This document shows positions 1-9,250 of a stretch of DNA of 64,000 nucleotides, piece by piece. Position 1 is the first letter of the stretch; each line of letters starts with the position of its first letter. The DNA lies in the NCBI RefSeq assembly GCF_963668215.1, contig NZ_OY764190.1:2542001-2606000 (forward strand), given 5' to 3'. The notes under the pieces were generated by a model, which did no database searches, had not been told where the DNA came from, and worked only from the letters and a program-made list of their open reading frames with translations. Both the position numbers and the translations under genes were made by a program. The stretch comes from an uncultured Desulfosarcina sp. (lineage in GTDB: Bacteria; Desulfobacterota; Desulfobacteria; Desulfobacterales; Desulfosarcinaceae).

Positions 1-8
1 TTGCACCG

Positions 9-2276
9 TTGCTCCGCCATGTCGAAAAGCTTACCCGGGAGGGTGTCTCGGCTTGCAGGGGGCTTTCTCCTGAGCTGACCGCCATGCTTGAAAAGGTTCC
101 GGATTTCATGGGTCCCATCCTGGACCATTCCCTGCTGGCCCGGCATCCCCGCCTGCTGGAAGCTCTTATGGATCTGGTTTTTCCACCCCTGTATCGCGAA
201 CGTGAAATCGCCTGTGCCATGATGCCGTTCTCGGGCCGGCCGTTTTTTGCCAGCCCCCGTTTCAAGGCCCTGTTTATGGACGACGATGGACGGCTCAAGG
301 GGCAATTGACCATGGATCCCGAGCAGTTGGAACAGGGTAAGCGGATTACCTCCTATCTTTCCATCCTCGAAAAATTTTACGGGATTCATGAGGAGTTGCG
401 TTCCCCGATTATCCGGCTGATCGAAGATCCGGAAAGCGGATTGGAGCGATACTATAACATTCAGCTCGATTTTCGATTCCTGGATGTCAAGGCGCACAAA
501 ACGCCCGAACCGCTGTCGCCTGAAACGCTGTCATCCATTCGCCAGAACCTGAACGATGCAGACCGGCTCATGGAACTGATCCATCCGGACAATTTCGAAC
601 TGCACGGATTTATCGTTCACAGAGCCGTGGATGTGACGGCCACCAGCATCGTCTCGGAACTGGAACGCGATCTCATCGACCGGTCGGCGATGATCTCCGA
701 ACAAGGATTCGCCCGGATCCAGAACCTGCTGCGCTCCCTGTTTCGCAAAAAGGATCTGATCGCCGGAATTTCGGCCCAACGGGGCGATCAGGTGTTGTTG
801 ATCAATACCGGATCGACCATGGTCGATCACTGCATTTTTCAAAGCAGCCGCCATCTTCCCCTGTCGATGTTTGCGGGAACGCCCTGGGAAGAATCGGTAA
901 AAGAGCGGCGTATCGTGCTGGTGCGGAATGTGGCCGATCATTTTCAAGACCGGCCCGACGGTCGCAAACTTTTTCCTCCCGAAGCCCGCTCGATGATGAT
1001 CGCTCCGTTGATTTACCAGGACGAGGTCATCGGCGATCTCGCCGTAAGCGACCCGGCGATCGATGCGTTCAGTGCCCTGGATACCTTTCAGATGGCTCAG
1101 CTTCAGCCGTTGTTTGCCGTGGCCATCAAAAAGGCGCTGAACGATTTCGAGCTGCAGGTGCAGGGCATTATCAAAGAGAAATGCACCGCCATTCATCCTT
1201 CCGTGGAGTGGCGTTTTCGCAAGGCCGCCTATCGCCATCTGGACAACTTGCACGAAGGGCTTGACACGGAGATCGAGCCCATCGTGTTCAAAGACGTATA
1301 CGCCCTTTTTGGCGTGAGCGACGTCCGCGGTTCGGCCGACCAGCGCAACCGGGCCACCCGGGAGGATTTAGAAGAAAATCTGACCCTGGCGCAGGATGTG
1401 ATCCGTGCCGCGGCCCGGACCGGTAAATTGATGATTCTGGATGAACTGGCTATGCGCATCGCGCTGCAAATTGACAACGTCCGTCAGGGTGTATCTTCCA
1501 ATGACGAAATCCGGACAAGAAATCTGATCCGGGGAGAAGTCGAACCCCAGCTGCCCCATTTGAAACGATTGGGCGGCGATGTGGGCACCGCTATCGACCG
1601 CTATAAAAGCGCCCTGGACCGGCAGACCGGCGAGGTGCACCGGCGTCGCAGAGATCTCGACGACAGTATGACCCGGCTCAACAACCGGTTGACCGGCTAC
1701 CTCGATGCCGAGAACGCTAAAATGCAGGCCGTTTTCGCGCACTATTTCGAAAAGCATCGCACCGACGGTGTGGACTACCTGATCTATGTGGGGCAGAGCC
1801 TGGTAGAAGATGGCGGCTTCAGCGATTTGTACCTCAAGGATCTTCGCCTCTGGCAGATCCGTCTGGCCGCCGGCATGGCCTGGCATACCCATCAGCTCAA
1901 GTCCACCCTGCCGGTCCCCCTTGAAACGGCCCATTTGATTCTGATTCAGAACACCCCCACTTCCATCCGATTCCGTTACGACGAAAAGCGTTTCGATGTG
2001 GACGGGTCTTACGATGTCCGTTATGAAATCATTAAATCCAGGCTCGACAAGGCGCTGATCAAGGATACCGGTGAACGCCTGACCCAACCGGACAAGATCG
2101 CCGTGGTTTATTCCCAACCCGAAGAAAGGGACGAGGTCGAGCGGTACATCGACTACCTCATCCGTCAGGAGATTTTAACCGGCGAAACGGAAAAGCTGGA
2201 AATCGATGACCTGCCGGGGGTTCATGGACTCAGGGCGCTGCGCACCACCGTCAACCTGGAAACACCACCGCGATGA
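9..2276 (+). CDS. GAF-domain protein of unknown role (5' end may lie outside window)
   Basis: Long soluble protein of at least 755 residues. The frame is open to the left edge, so the TTG at 9 is only the first possible start seen and the true one may be upstream. Residues about 230-385 read like a GAF domain: alternating helix and strand, with a closing segment around DEVIGDLAVSD followed by a helix running into LFAVAI. The second half is helix-rich and charged, and no catalytic motif is recognised. The stop overlaps the next start by four bases (ATGA), so it is probably translated together with the exported FGE-like protein. A sensory or scaffolding role is inference only. Confidence 0.7.
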   Translation: MLRHVEKLTREGVSACRGLSPELTAMLEKVPDFMGPILDHSLLARHPRLLEALMDLVFPPLYREREIACAMMPFSGRPFFASPRFKALFMDDDGRLKGQLTMDPEQLEQGKRITSYLSILEKFYGIHEELRSPIIRLIEDPESGLERYYNIQLDFRFLDVKAHKTPEPLSPETLSSIRQNLNDADRLMELIHPDNFELHGFIVHRAVDVTATSIVSELERDLIDRSAMISEQGFARIQNLLRSLFRKKDLIAGISAQRGDQVLLINTGSTMVDHCIFQSSRHLPLSMFAGTPWEESVKERRIVLVRNVADHFQDRPDGRKLFPPEARSMMIAPLIYQDEVIGDLAVSDPAIDAFSALDTFQMAQLQPLFAVAIKKALNDFELQVQGIIKEKCTAIHPSVEWRFRKAAYRHLDNLHEGLDTEIEPIVFKDVYALFGVSDVRGSADQRNRATREDLEENLTLAQDVIRAAARTGKLMILDELAMRIALQIDNVRQGVSSNDEIRTRNLIRGEVEPQLPHLKRLGGDVGTAIDRYKSALDRQTGEVHRRRRDLDDSMTRLNNRLTGYLDAENAKMQAVFAHYFEKHRTDGVDYLIYVGQSLVEDGGFSDLYLKDLRLWQIRLAAGMAWHTHQLKSTLPVPLETAHLILIQNTPTSIRFRYDEKRFDVDGSYDVRYEIIKSRLDKALIKDTGERLTQPDKIAVVYSQPEERDEVERYIDYLIRQEILTGETEKLEIDDLPGVHGLRALRTTVNLETPPR

Positions 2277-3151
2277 GGGAATTGCCGATGATTTTTCTTT
2301 GCCGTGGAACCGCCTGGCTGCTCGGGGTTTTGGTGGCCTTATCGATGGTCCTTGACGGGCCACTGTCGGCCGCTGCCCAGGAACGCGTCGTCGAAAACCG
2401 ATTGGGGATGACTTTCGTTTTGATTCCGGCCGGCACGTTTGTCATGGGCAGCCCGATCGAGGAGGCCCATCGTGATATTTCGGAAGTCCAGCACCAGGTG
2501 ACCCTTGGTAAGCCGTTTTATCTTCAGCGCACCGAGGTGACCGTGGACCAGTGGCGGGCGGTCATGGGCCGCCGCTGGCTCGCCCGGAAGCGGGGGACCG
2601 GGGATATGCCGGTGGTCAAGGTCTCCTGGCATGACTGCCAGAAGTTTATCCGCAAACTCAACCGGTTGACCGGTGGCCAATACCGCCTGCCCACCGAGGC
2701 CCAGTGGGAATATGCCGCTCGCGCCGGATCTTCAACGGCCTATTTCTGGGGCAATCAAATCGACTGTTCACGGGCCATGTACGCCAATAATCCCATGAAG
2801 CACGACGATTGCGTCGGCGCCTTTCCCCGTGCGGAAATGAAGCCCGGGCAACCGGCCCCGGCGGGAAGCTTTGTGCCCAATGCCTGGGGCCTTTACGACA
2901 TGCATGGAAACGTCTGGGAATGGTGCGAGGACCTGTTTGACCGTTATGAAACCGTTTCGACGGTAGACCCATGCGAAACCGAATCCGGAAAGGACCGGGT
3001 GCGTCGCGGCGGCAGCTGGTTCAGTTCGGGGCCTGCCTGCCGAAGCGCCAACCGTGCATACGCACACCCCATGAGCCGACTGCAGAACACCGGATTCCGG
3101 CTGGTCATGGTCCCGCCGGATCGCAATGGGGCATCCTCTGACTCCCAATAG
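2273..3151 (+). CDS. Exported formylglycine-generating-enzyme-like (SUMF/FGE-sulfatase fold) protein
   Basis: 292 residues with an N-terminal signal peptide (hydrophobic stretch, then ending near SAAAQER). The body is the FGE-sulfatase fold: the opening MTFVLIPAGTFVMGSP, then RLPTEAQWEYAARAG, the GLYDMHGNVWEWCED block, and RRGGSW...CRSANR...GFRLV at the end. In true formylglycine-generating enzymes two cysteines lie in this last block; here the position of the first is serine (GGSWFSS) and only the second is present. Sulfatase activation is therefore unlikely, and a binding or other SUMF-type role is more probable. Start at 2273 overlaps the upstream stop; an ATG at 2288 is an alternative. 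Confidence 0.8.
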   Translation: MRELPMIFLCRGTAWLLGVLVALSMVLDGPLSAAAQERVVENRLGMTFVLIPAGTFVMGSPIEEAHRDISEVQHQVTLGKPFYLQRTEVTVDQWRAVMGRRWLARKRGTGDMPVVKVSWHDCQKFIRKLNRLTGGQYRLPTEAQWEYAARAGSSTAYFWGNQIDCSRAMYANNPMKHDDCVGAFPRAEMKPGQPAPAGSFVPNAWGLYDMHGNVWEWCEDLFDRYETVSTVDPCETESGKDRVRRGGSWFSSGPACRSANRAYAHPMSRLQNTGFRLVMVPPDRNGASSDSQ

Positions 3152-3196
3152 CACGGCGCTGCCCGTAAAAGCGATTTTTTACGCGTTCATTAATCG

Positions 3197-6100
3197 TTGA
3201 ACGTTCGAAAAGAAAGCGCACCCTTGACCATTCAACAGAAAATCGGCCGCTGGTTCAATGTCCATGGCGAAGAGACCGGACTCTTCCTGTGGACCATGGC
3301 ACTGCTGTTTCTGGTGCGCAGCTCGGGAATTTTTCTGAACAATTACGCCGAAACCGCTTTTTTGAAGCGATACGGCGTCGAGTACATGCCCATCGTCAAT
3401 ATGATTAACGCGGTGGTGACCTTCTTTGTCATGGGCGTCATGACCGGATTCATGACCCGGCTGCCGGGCGCCCGACTCTTGTCCCGGCTTTTCGTTTTCT
3501 GCGGACTTTCCATTGCGGGAATCCGGGCGATCATTCCTTTGGGAATCGACCTGATCTATCCGGTCCTGTTCATGCTCAAATCCCAGTACGAAGTCCTGTT
3601 GGCCCTGCTTTTCTGGAATCTGGCCAACGATCTGTTCAATACCAGGCAGTCCAAACGCCTCTTTCCCCTGATTACCGCCGGTGGGGTGGTCGGTCAGATT
3701 CTGGGAAGTTTTGCCACGCCCCTGGTGGCCCGCTGGCTCCACCTGGACAATCTGCTGCTGCTGTATATGATCACCGCGCTGGCCGGTGCCTGGGCCGTAC
3801 AGGCCATGGGAAGACGATACCCCACATTGCTCTTCCAGCAAAAGAAGAAAGGAGAAAGCAAGAAGCGCTCCTCCATGATCGAGGAATTCAAAACGGTGAT
3901 GCCGCTGATGAAATCTTCGGTGCTGGTCAAGATACTGATCCTGCTTACTTTCTTGCCCAACGTGGTGATTCCCATCATGAACTACCAGTTCAATTTTGCC
4001 GTCAACGAGCAGTTCGCCACGGAATCGGGTCTGATCGAGTTTTTCGGATACTTCAGGGGAGTACTCAATATCATCAGTCTGGTGATTCTGCTTTTTGTGG
4101 GCAAGCTCTACGGTCGCTTTGGACTGCCGGTGGCCCTGATGTTTCATCCGTTCAACTACATGCTGGTCTTCTTCATCTTTCTTTTGCGATTTGATGCGTT
4201 GGCCGCCATGTATGCACGCATGTCGTCGAACATCATCCGTACCACGATCAACATCCCGGCTACAGCGGTAGTTACCGGTCTTTTCCCGGAATCGTACCGT
4301 GCCATGATCCGGCCGTTTCTTCGGGGTACTGTGGTGCGCATCGGGCTGTTTATCGGCTCGGGCCTCATCCTGATCTCAGACACCCTTTTCCATCCGCGCT
4401 ACCTCTCCCTGGTTGCCCTGCCTTTTGTTATCGTCTGGGTGATCACTCCATTTGTTCTCAAACGCCGCTATGCCGACATCCTGCTGGGCCTGGTTTCCGA
4501 CGAGAGAATTGACTTCCGGTCGCTGGATGCCGGTGAACTGGGGCATGTCTTCAAGGACGAACAGGTTCGCAAACGCCTCATTCAGCGATTCAGAAGCGAG
4601 TCGGGAGAGAACCGTTTGTGGCTGGGCCGTCTGCTGGAGTCCATCGCCATCCCGGATCTGGACCAGCACCTGCTATCCGCCTTGAGGGAGGAAAGCGACC
4701 TGCAGACCCGCATTGGATTGATCAAGCTGCTTTCTGACCGGACCGCCCCGGTCGTTGCGGAAGCATTCGGAGAACTCATTCAGGATGGGCCGCCCGAACT
4801 GGCTGCGGCCATGGTCGCAGCAGGCCATCGCATATCCCCGCAGGTGTTTGCGGATTTCAATAGAGGCATCCTGGACGCCTCTTTGCCCATGGACGTCAAG
4901 GCTACTGCAGCAGGGTCCCTGCACATCGTGGACGCCGTCCGGTACGGACCGGTCATTCAGCGGTGGCTGGTTTCCGAAGATCGCGAAGAGCGCGAGGCCG
5001 GCATCATCGCGGCAGGGGTGAGCAGGGACACGCGTTTCGTCGATCTGCTGAAGGGCATGATGCATTCGTCCGATGATCCCACCCTGCTGCTGATTATGGA
5101 AAGCTTGCGTAAAATTTCGGTGGGAGGGCTCAATCCCCTTGTGGTTGGCCGCCTGTGGGATCCGGACCCACGGATGCGGCGGGCCGTCCTTGAACTCTAC
5201 CGGATTGTCGACGAAGCCTCTTTGAAGAACGTGATCGCCATGCTGGGCGATGAGGATGCCCGGATTGCCGAACTGGCCCGCATGAAGATCCGGACCGCCG
5301 GGTACCAGAATAGCATGCGCCTGGTGAAATCGCTTTCTCTGCCCCAGAAACAACTACGAGAGGCGCTTTTCGATCTGCTGGGGGATATGGCGATCAAAGA
5401 TCTGGATGTGTTTCGTTTCATCCGGGACCAGGCCAAAGAATGTTATCAACTGTCTGCGCAGGCCCACGGTGTCCGGCGGCTTCCGGAAAACAGCCTGCAG
5501 CAATTGCTGGCGGTTCACCTGGACGAGCGGGCGTGGTTTACGCTGCAGACGGCTGTTCGGGTGCTGGCGGCCCAGGACCGTTCGGGGCGCATGCACAAAA
5601 TTTCCCGCGGAATTTTTTCCGATGACCGGCGTCAGCAAGCCAACAGCCTGGAAGCCATGGATGATATTCTGGACAAAAGCATCGTAAAATTGCTCATGCC
5701 GTTGCTGGAAGATATGGATGCCGATGCGCGTGTCGCTGCCGGCCGGCGTCTGTTTCCCGATATTGCCGCTGGCGCGACGACGGTTGGGCTTTTCGATAGC
5801 CTGTTGCAAAGCCGAAACTGGACAACCCTCGTATTGACACTCGCCCTGATCCGGGACTCGGGAGAATCGATTCCGGATCACAGGCAGATTCAAACCCTCC
5901 TGGAACACGCCAATGTGCATGTATCTCAGCTTGCCGGTCAATTGACGGACACCTCCCCGGATCGACCATCCGAACAGGAGAAAATCATGGACATCACCAA
6001 CCCGATTCCCTTGACAGAAAAAATCCTGTACCTGAAAAACATCGAGATTTTCGGCGATCTTTCCGTCAACGAGCTGGCCGCCGTGGCTTCGGTAACCGAA

Positions 6101-6451
6101 GAAGCGGCTTTTGATGCCGGGCAGCCGGTCTTCAATGAAGGCGAGCGGGGCGACACGCTATATCTGGTGCTCGATGGCGATGTGTCCGTCATCAAAGACT
6201 GCAACACACAAAAAGAGATCGAGCTGGACGTCATCGGTGCCGGCGACTACTTTGGCGAGATGGCGCTGTTCGGCGATGAAACCCGGTCCGCCACCATCCG
6301 CGTCAAAAAATCCGCCCGTTTCCTGACCCTGCGCAAACATGAACTGCAGGAGATTGTTCGCGAATATCCGCAGATTGCGCTGCATGTCTGCCGGGTGCTG
6401 AGCATGCGGATACGCCACCTGCACGCCAAACTATCCGACAAGTTTTGTTGA
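3197..6451 (+). CDS. NTT-type carrier / HEAT-repeat / cyclic-nucleotide-binding fusion protein
   Basis: 1084 residues with three parts. Residues about 15-430 form a 12-helix membrane domain resembling the nucleotide-transporter (ATP/ADP translocase-like, MFS-related) family. Residues about 450-890 are helical HEAT-like repeats. Residues about 930-1075 are a Crp-like cyclic-nucleotide-binding domain, with the phosphate-binding cassette FGEMALFGDETRSAT containing the expected Glu and Arg. The architecture suggests a carrier whose activity is gated by a cyclic nucleotide, which is inference. The start is uncertain: TTG at 3197 has no clear ribosome site, while TTG at 3224 follows an AGAAAG. The 3' end overlaps the convergent gene by about 20 bases. 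Confidence 0.8.
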   Translation: MNVRKESAPLTIQQKIGRWFNVHGEETGLFLWTMALLFLVRSSGIFLNNYAETAFLKRYGVEYMPIVNMINAVVTFFVMGVMTGFMTRLPGARLLSRLFVFCGLSIAGIRAIIPLGIDLIYPVLFMLKSQYEVLLALLFWNLANDLFNTRQSKRLFPLITAGGVVGQILGSFATPLVARWLHLDNLLLLYMITALAGAWAVQAMGRRYPTLLFQQKKKGESKKRSSMIEEFKTVMPLMKSSVLVKILILLTFLPNVVIPIMNYQFNFAVNEQFATESGLIEFFGYFRGVLNIISLVILLFVGKLYGRFGLPVALMFHPFNYMLVFFIFLLRFDALAAMYARMSSNIIRTTINIPATAVVTGLFPESYRAMIRPFLRGTVVRIGLFIGSGLILISDTLFHPRYLSLVALPFVIVWVITPFVLKRRYADILLGLVSDERIDFRSLDAGELGHVFKDEQVRKRLIQRFRSESGENRLWLGRLLESIAIPDLDQHLLSALREESDLQTRIGLIKLLSDRTAPVVAEAFGELIQDGPPELAAAMVAAGHRISPQVFADFNRGILDASLPMDVKATAAGSLHIVDAVRYGPVIQRWLVSEDREEREAGIIAAGVSRDTRFVDLLKGMMHSSDDPTLLLIMESLRKISVGGLNPLVVGRLWDPDPRMRRAVLELYRIVDEASLKNVIAMLGDEDARIAELARMKIRTAGYQNSMRLVKSLSLPQKQLREALFDLLGDMAIKDLDVFRFIRDQAKECYQLSAQAHGVRRLPENSLQQLLAVHLDERAWFTLQTAVRVLAAQDRSGRMHKISRGIFSDDRRQQANSLEAMDDILDKSIVKLLMPLLEDMDADARVAAGRRLFPDIAAGATTVGLFDSLLQSRNWTTLVLTLALIRDSGESIPDHRQIQTLLEHANVHVSQLAGQLTDTSPDRPSEQEKIMDITNPIPLTEKILYLKNIEIFGDLSVNELAAVASVTEEAAFDAGQPVFNEGERGDTLYLVLDGDVSVIKDCNTQKEIELDVIGAGDYFGEMALFGDETRSATIRVKKSARFLTLRKHELQEIVREYPQIALHVCRVLSMRIRHLHAKLSDKFC

Positions 6452-7021
6452 TGGGTCTGTTCGACTTTTTCTTCTGATTCTGATCCGATCCAGAACTTCT
6501 GCCTCCATCCGGAAGCGCTGATCCTCGATCCTGCCAATGCGATCGGCCAGGGCGGTCGGATCGGGCCGCCCGTCTTTTTTCATGAGGGCCCGTTGGGCCG
6601 GGCAGATGTATTTGAGGCACATCCAGGGGCGCATGCGCCAGGGCAGACGACAGCCGTGGTGATCCAGAAAGGGGCAGGATTCTCCGGGTTCGGTGGCCGC
6701 CTGCCGGGCTGGGAGGGATTCGTCGAGAAGGTGCATCGCCAGAAGATCGCGGAAGTCGAACCACACTGTGTTGGTGATGCAGCAGGGCTCGGGGCAGAAG
6801 CGGCAGGTACGACGGCGCAGGGATTCCATGGTATGGATCAGTTCGTCGATTCCCCGACGAATCGTTCCCGCCGTGGCAGTGGCTTTTTCCAGCAGCGGTC
6901 GGTGACGGTTCAACAGCCGCTTCAGGGCGCAATTGGATTGCTGCCATTGCCGGCTGCGGGCTGAATCGCCGGTTTCTGGCCAGAAACGTGGAAGGAAATC
7001 CCCGTGAGTATCGTTCGCCAT
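6431..7021 (-). CDS. Cys-cluster (YkgJ-like metal-binding) protein
   Basis: About 196 residues from the ATG at 7021; a GTG at 7075 lies inside a repeat and is less likely. The core holds the spaced cysteines CRFCPEPCC ... CPFLDHHGC ... MCLKYIC, resembling the zinc/iron-chelating YkgJ-type domain (formerly UPF0153). The flanks are charged and helical. Convergent with the carrier fusion and overlapping its last codons. Function unknown; metal or cluster binding is inferred from the cysteines. Confidence 0.7.
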   Translation of the reverse strand: MANDTHGDFLPRFWPETGDSARSRQWQQSNCALKRLLNRHRPLLEKATATAGTIRRGIDELIHTMESLRRRTCRFCPEPCCITNTVWFDFRDLLAMHLLDESLPARQAATEPGESCPFLDHHGCRLPWRMRPWMCLKYICPAQRALMKKDGRPDPTALADRIGRIEDQRFRMEAEVLDRIRIRRKSRTDPSTKLVG

Positions 7022-7047
7022 GGTGGGCAACTTTGACAGTCTCGTAA

Positions 7048-7165
7048 AAAGCTTTTTCAGGCCATCTGTGGCCACACACCCGAAAGGAAGTAGTGGAGTC
7101 GTGGGAGCGGCTTCCAGCCGCGATTCGGTTGGTAATCATCGCGGCGGGGACGCCGCTCCCACGAA
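7048..7165 (+). repeat. REP-like hairpin repeat, copy 1
   Basis: Shares about 118 bp with the copy at 46039-46155, beginning AAAGCTTTTTCAGGCCA and continuing through GTGGGAGCGGCTTCCAGCC. The right half folds on itself: TCGTGGGAGCGGC pairs with GCCGCTCCCACGA. Both copies lie between genes in the same orientation. Confidence 0.8.
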
Positions 7166-7209
7166 AAACTGTGACTGAACAGATATCACTTCCTTAGAAG
7201 TGCCAAACT

Positions 7210-7327
7210 CGTCATGCCGGACTTGATAAGCCTGCCCCGGACCTGATCCGGGGGCATCCAGAAAGTATTGCAATCACTGGATAGCGCTAAAGCTTCACTA
7301 CGTGCGCCGTCCTGCGCCGGAATGACG
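7210..7327 (+). repeat. Inverted repeat of the CGTCATgCCGG type
   Basis: Begins CGTCATGCCGGACTTGAT and ends GCGCCGGAATGACG, so the ends are inverted copies. The inner part is GC-rich and contains further small hairpins (CCCCGGACCTGATCCGGGGG). Repeats with these ends are widespread between genes in many proteobacterial genomes. No coding content. Confidence 0.65.
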
Positions 7328-7624
7328 AAAATATGAGAATTTCGACTTTTACGAGTTTATCAACCTTTGCTGGTTGGCACGCACCCAAATTTTATGATTC
7401 AAGTCTATCGCTTGTTTCCCGTGGACGCAACCCGTGGCTTGAGTCCTGGATAAAAGACCACCACCGGGAAAGTCATGCTATAGACATGCGATTCGGTTAG
7501 ATTTTTGTTGCCCCCCTTGATTCATCGCCGTTCGAGGTTATCTTGCAATTCAATCTGCGGCCGCACCCGGTGCCGACAATCCGGCCAACGGGATTTTTTA
7601 ACCGCTTCATTTGGAGACCATGCC

Positions 7625-7990
7625 ATGAGAGATCAAGATATTCAGTTTTTCAGAAACGAATTGCTGCGCGAACTGAAGAACCTGACGATAAAAGCCGACA
7701 TTGCCGCCGGAGAACTGATCGATGCGGATACCATCCATGAAGCCGACCCGCTCGACCGGGCCATGGAGGAGCAGGCCAGGGACCGCCGGCTTCACTTTCA
7801 GAACAGGGATCGAAAACTGATCGCCAAGATCCAAAGCTGCCTGGACGCCATCGAGGAAGGTGAATACGGCATCTGTCAGGCGTGTGAAGAACCCATTTCC
7901 CTTGCCCGGCTGAGGGCCAGGCCGGTTACCAGCTATTGTATCGACTGCAAAACAGAACAGGAATCTTATGAGAGGATGACCGGGAGTTGA
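7625..7990 (+). CDS. Short DksA/TraR-family zinc-finger regulator
   Basis: 121 residues from the ATG at 7625, with GGAG eight bases upstream; longer forms of the frame run into non-conserved sequence. It has the DksA plan: an N-terminal coiled coil, the acidic tip motif DPLDRA (D-x-x-D-x-A), and a C-terminal C4 zinc finger made of CQAC and CIDC about 21 residues apart. DksA-type proteins enter the RNA polymerase secondary channel and change transcription at ppGpp-sensitive promoters. It is shorter than classical DksA (about 150 residues), so it is a paralogue rather than certainly DksA itself. Confidence 0.85.
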   Translation: MRDQDIQFFRNELLRELKNLTIKADIAAGELIDADTIHEADPLDRAMEEQARDRRLHFQNRDRKLIAKIQSCLDAIEEGEYGICQACEEPISLARLRARPVTSYCIDCKTEQESYERMTGS

Positions 7991-8680
7991 ACGAGAACCG
8001 GTTGTATTTTGCGGATTCCATAACCTGAGCGGAGTGGGGATGAAAAGTTGCGTTGCATAAAAGAGAGAGGACAAAACGCATAAATCATCCCCGCAAGCCC
8101 CCGTTTAATGGGTGACCCCAAAGCTCCCATAGTCCCCGCCGTCCCCGCCACGTCATTTATCTCCTTGATTTCGCATATGAAATTGTTTAGGGTAAATTCT
8201 CGTTAACGTCCTGCCCTTTGTTTTTCTGTTCATATTGATCCGTATTTGTCGGTTTTCGTAATTTTGAGGCCAATTAGCCGCGATCGTGAACATGTTTTTT
8301 TGGTGACACCAAAGGGGGTGAAAAAGAAATCTCTCCCATTTAATTACAGGGATATAATTTGGTGCGCCCCCGAATCAAATTTATAATTATATCTTTAGTA
8401 TAGCGCCGAAGTTAACCGAAAGATAGTTCGAAATATGCAGGTTCTTGCTGTTACTTCCGGTGAATGTTTGTTCACATCATAGGTAGGTCGTTGGCGAATG
8501 AAAAATGTTTATTGGCCTAATCCGACCAATAGCATCCGTATTTTCGATCATATTGGCCTGATGAGGCCAATAAAACCGAAACGTCTGCAAATTGGGCGCA
8601 ATATAATACGACTATTGGGTCGTATAGACTATGTTAAATGTTGTACGTAAATACCGACTTACAAGAAATTGGTGCTGCCC
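7991..8680. other. Gene-free transition into AT-rich island
   Basis: No convincing gene in about 690 bases. Base composition turns AT-rich from about 8200. Visible structures are the palindrome TTGGTGACACCAA near 8300, a perfect hairpin at 8551-8572 and a second stem ATACGAC/GTCGTAT near 8610-8630 overlapping a TATAAT. A GTTAAAT at 8631-8637 matches the integron core GTTRRRY 44 bases before the next gene, but no convincing attC arm could be paired with it. Confidence 0.5.
8551..8572. promoter_or_regulatory. Perfect 9-bp stem hairpin upstream of the split gene
   Basis: TATTGGCCT, four bases, then AGGCCAATA. A related half-site (ATTGGCCTAATCCGACCAAT) lies about 40 bases before it. It could be an operator, an mRNA structure or part of a decayed recombination site; the sequence does not decide. 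Confidence 0.4.
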
Positions 8681-9250
8681 ATGGAACTTGACAAAAACAA
8701 ACCGCTATTAAAGTATGCTTTGGATAGTTTAAAAGCTGGTGATATCAAAACCGCGAAAAATTTAATGGGAATACATCCGGATCAGCTGAGCGATAGCGAT
8801 TTTGTAGATGGGATGAGATCTCTGGAAAAAGGGCTATCATTAGTAATAAAGGGGCATCATCCTCAATCAGTCGAGCCGTTGCGCAAGGCATTGATAGTAG
8901 TAAATAGTTCCTCTGATGATGAAACAAAATTTTACGTTTCTGTATTGACAGATTTTGTTGATGGTATATCTAAACTATTGAATGGCGATGCGCATACAGC
9001 AGTTGATTTATTGAATATAAGTTCTGATGCAATTGAACGCCTTAACTTTTTTATCCCAGGGTTCGAAAAAGTAGCGCTAAGTTGTAAAGCAGCTGCACAA
9101 ACTGCTTTAGCTCGTACATTTCTAAACGCAGGAAATGCAATAGAGGCTGAATCTTGCTTTGGAATAATTAATAATACTTATTCCGAACTTTTTGAACTAT
9201 TAGATGAATCTAAAATAGAAGATATTCCCTTTTTATACACAGCGTCTTAA
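8681..9250 (+). pseudogene. Helical-repeat (TPR-like) protein, upstream part, split by IS630 element
   Basis: About 189 residues starting at ATG 8681 (MELDKNKPLL). It is helix-rich with paired-helix spacing like TPR repeats, for example ALARTFLNAGNAIEAESCF. The reading frame is cut at 9248-9250, where the inserted IS creates the stop TAA. Without the element, this frame would run seven more codons to a TGA, while the frame starting at 10333 takes over. A single lost base near the junction would join both parts into one protein, so this was probably one gene that suffered both a frameshift and an insertion. Function unknown. Confidence 0.6.

Larger units (their letters stand above)
7035..7357 (+). 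repeat. Composite intergenic repeat block
   Basis: This gene-free stretch is bounded by GACAGTCTCGTAAAAAG on the left and CGACTTTTACGAGT on the right, which resemble the ends of the palindromic repeats at 26560 and 47955. Inside are two other repeats: a REP-like hairpin element (7048-7165) and a second inverted repeat (7210-7327). The block appears to be repeats inserted in one another. No gene is seen here; 7358-7610 up to the dksA-like gene also shows nothing recognisable. Confidence 0.6.

Noticed and set aside
3179..4147. Long minus-strand frames opposite the carrier fusion and other host genes
   Set aside because: They are low-complexity mirror frames of GC-rich genes with strong plus-strand protein families.
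8669..8680. Earlier start (8669) for the split gene
   Set aside because: ATG 8681 begins the typical polar N-terminus; the four extra codons add only hydrophobic residues without a better ribosome site.
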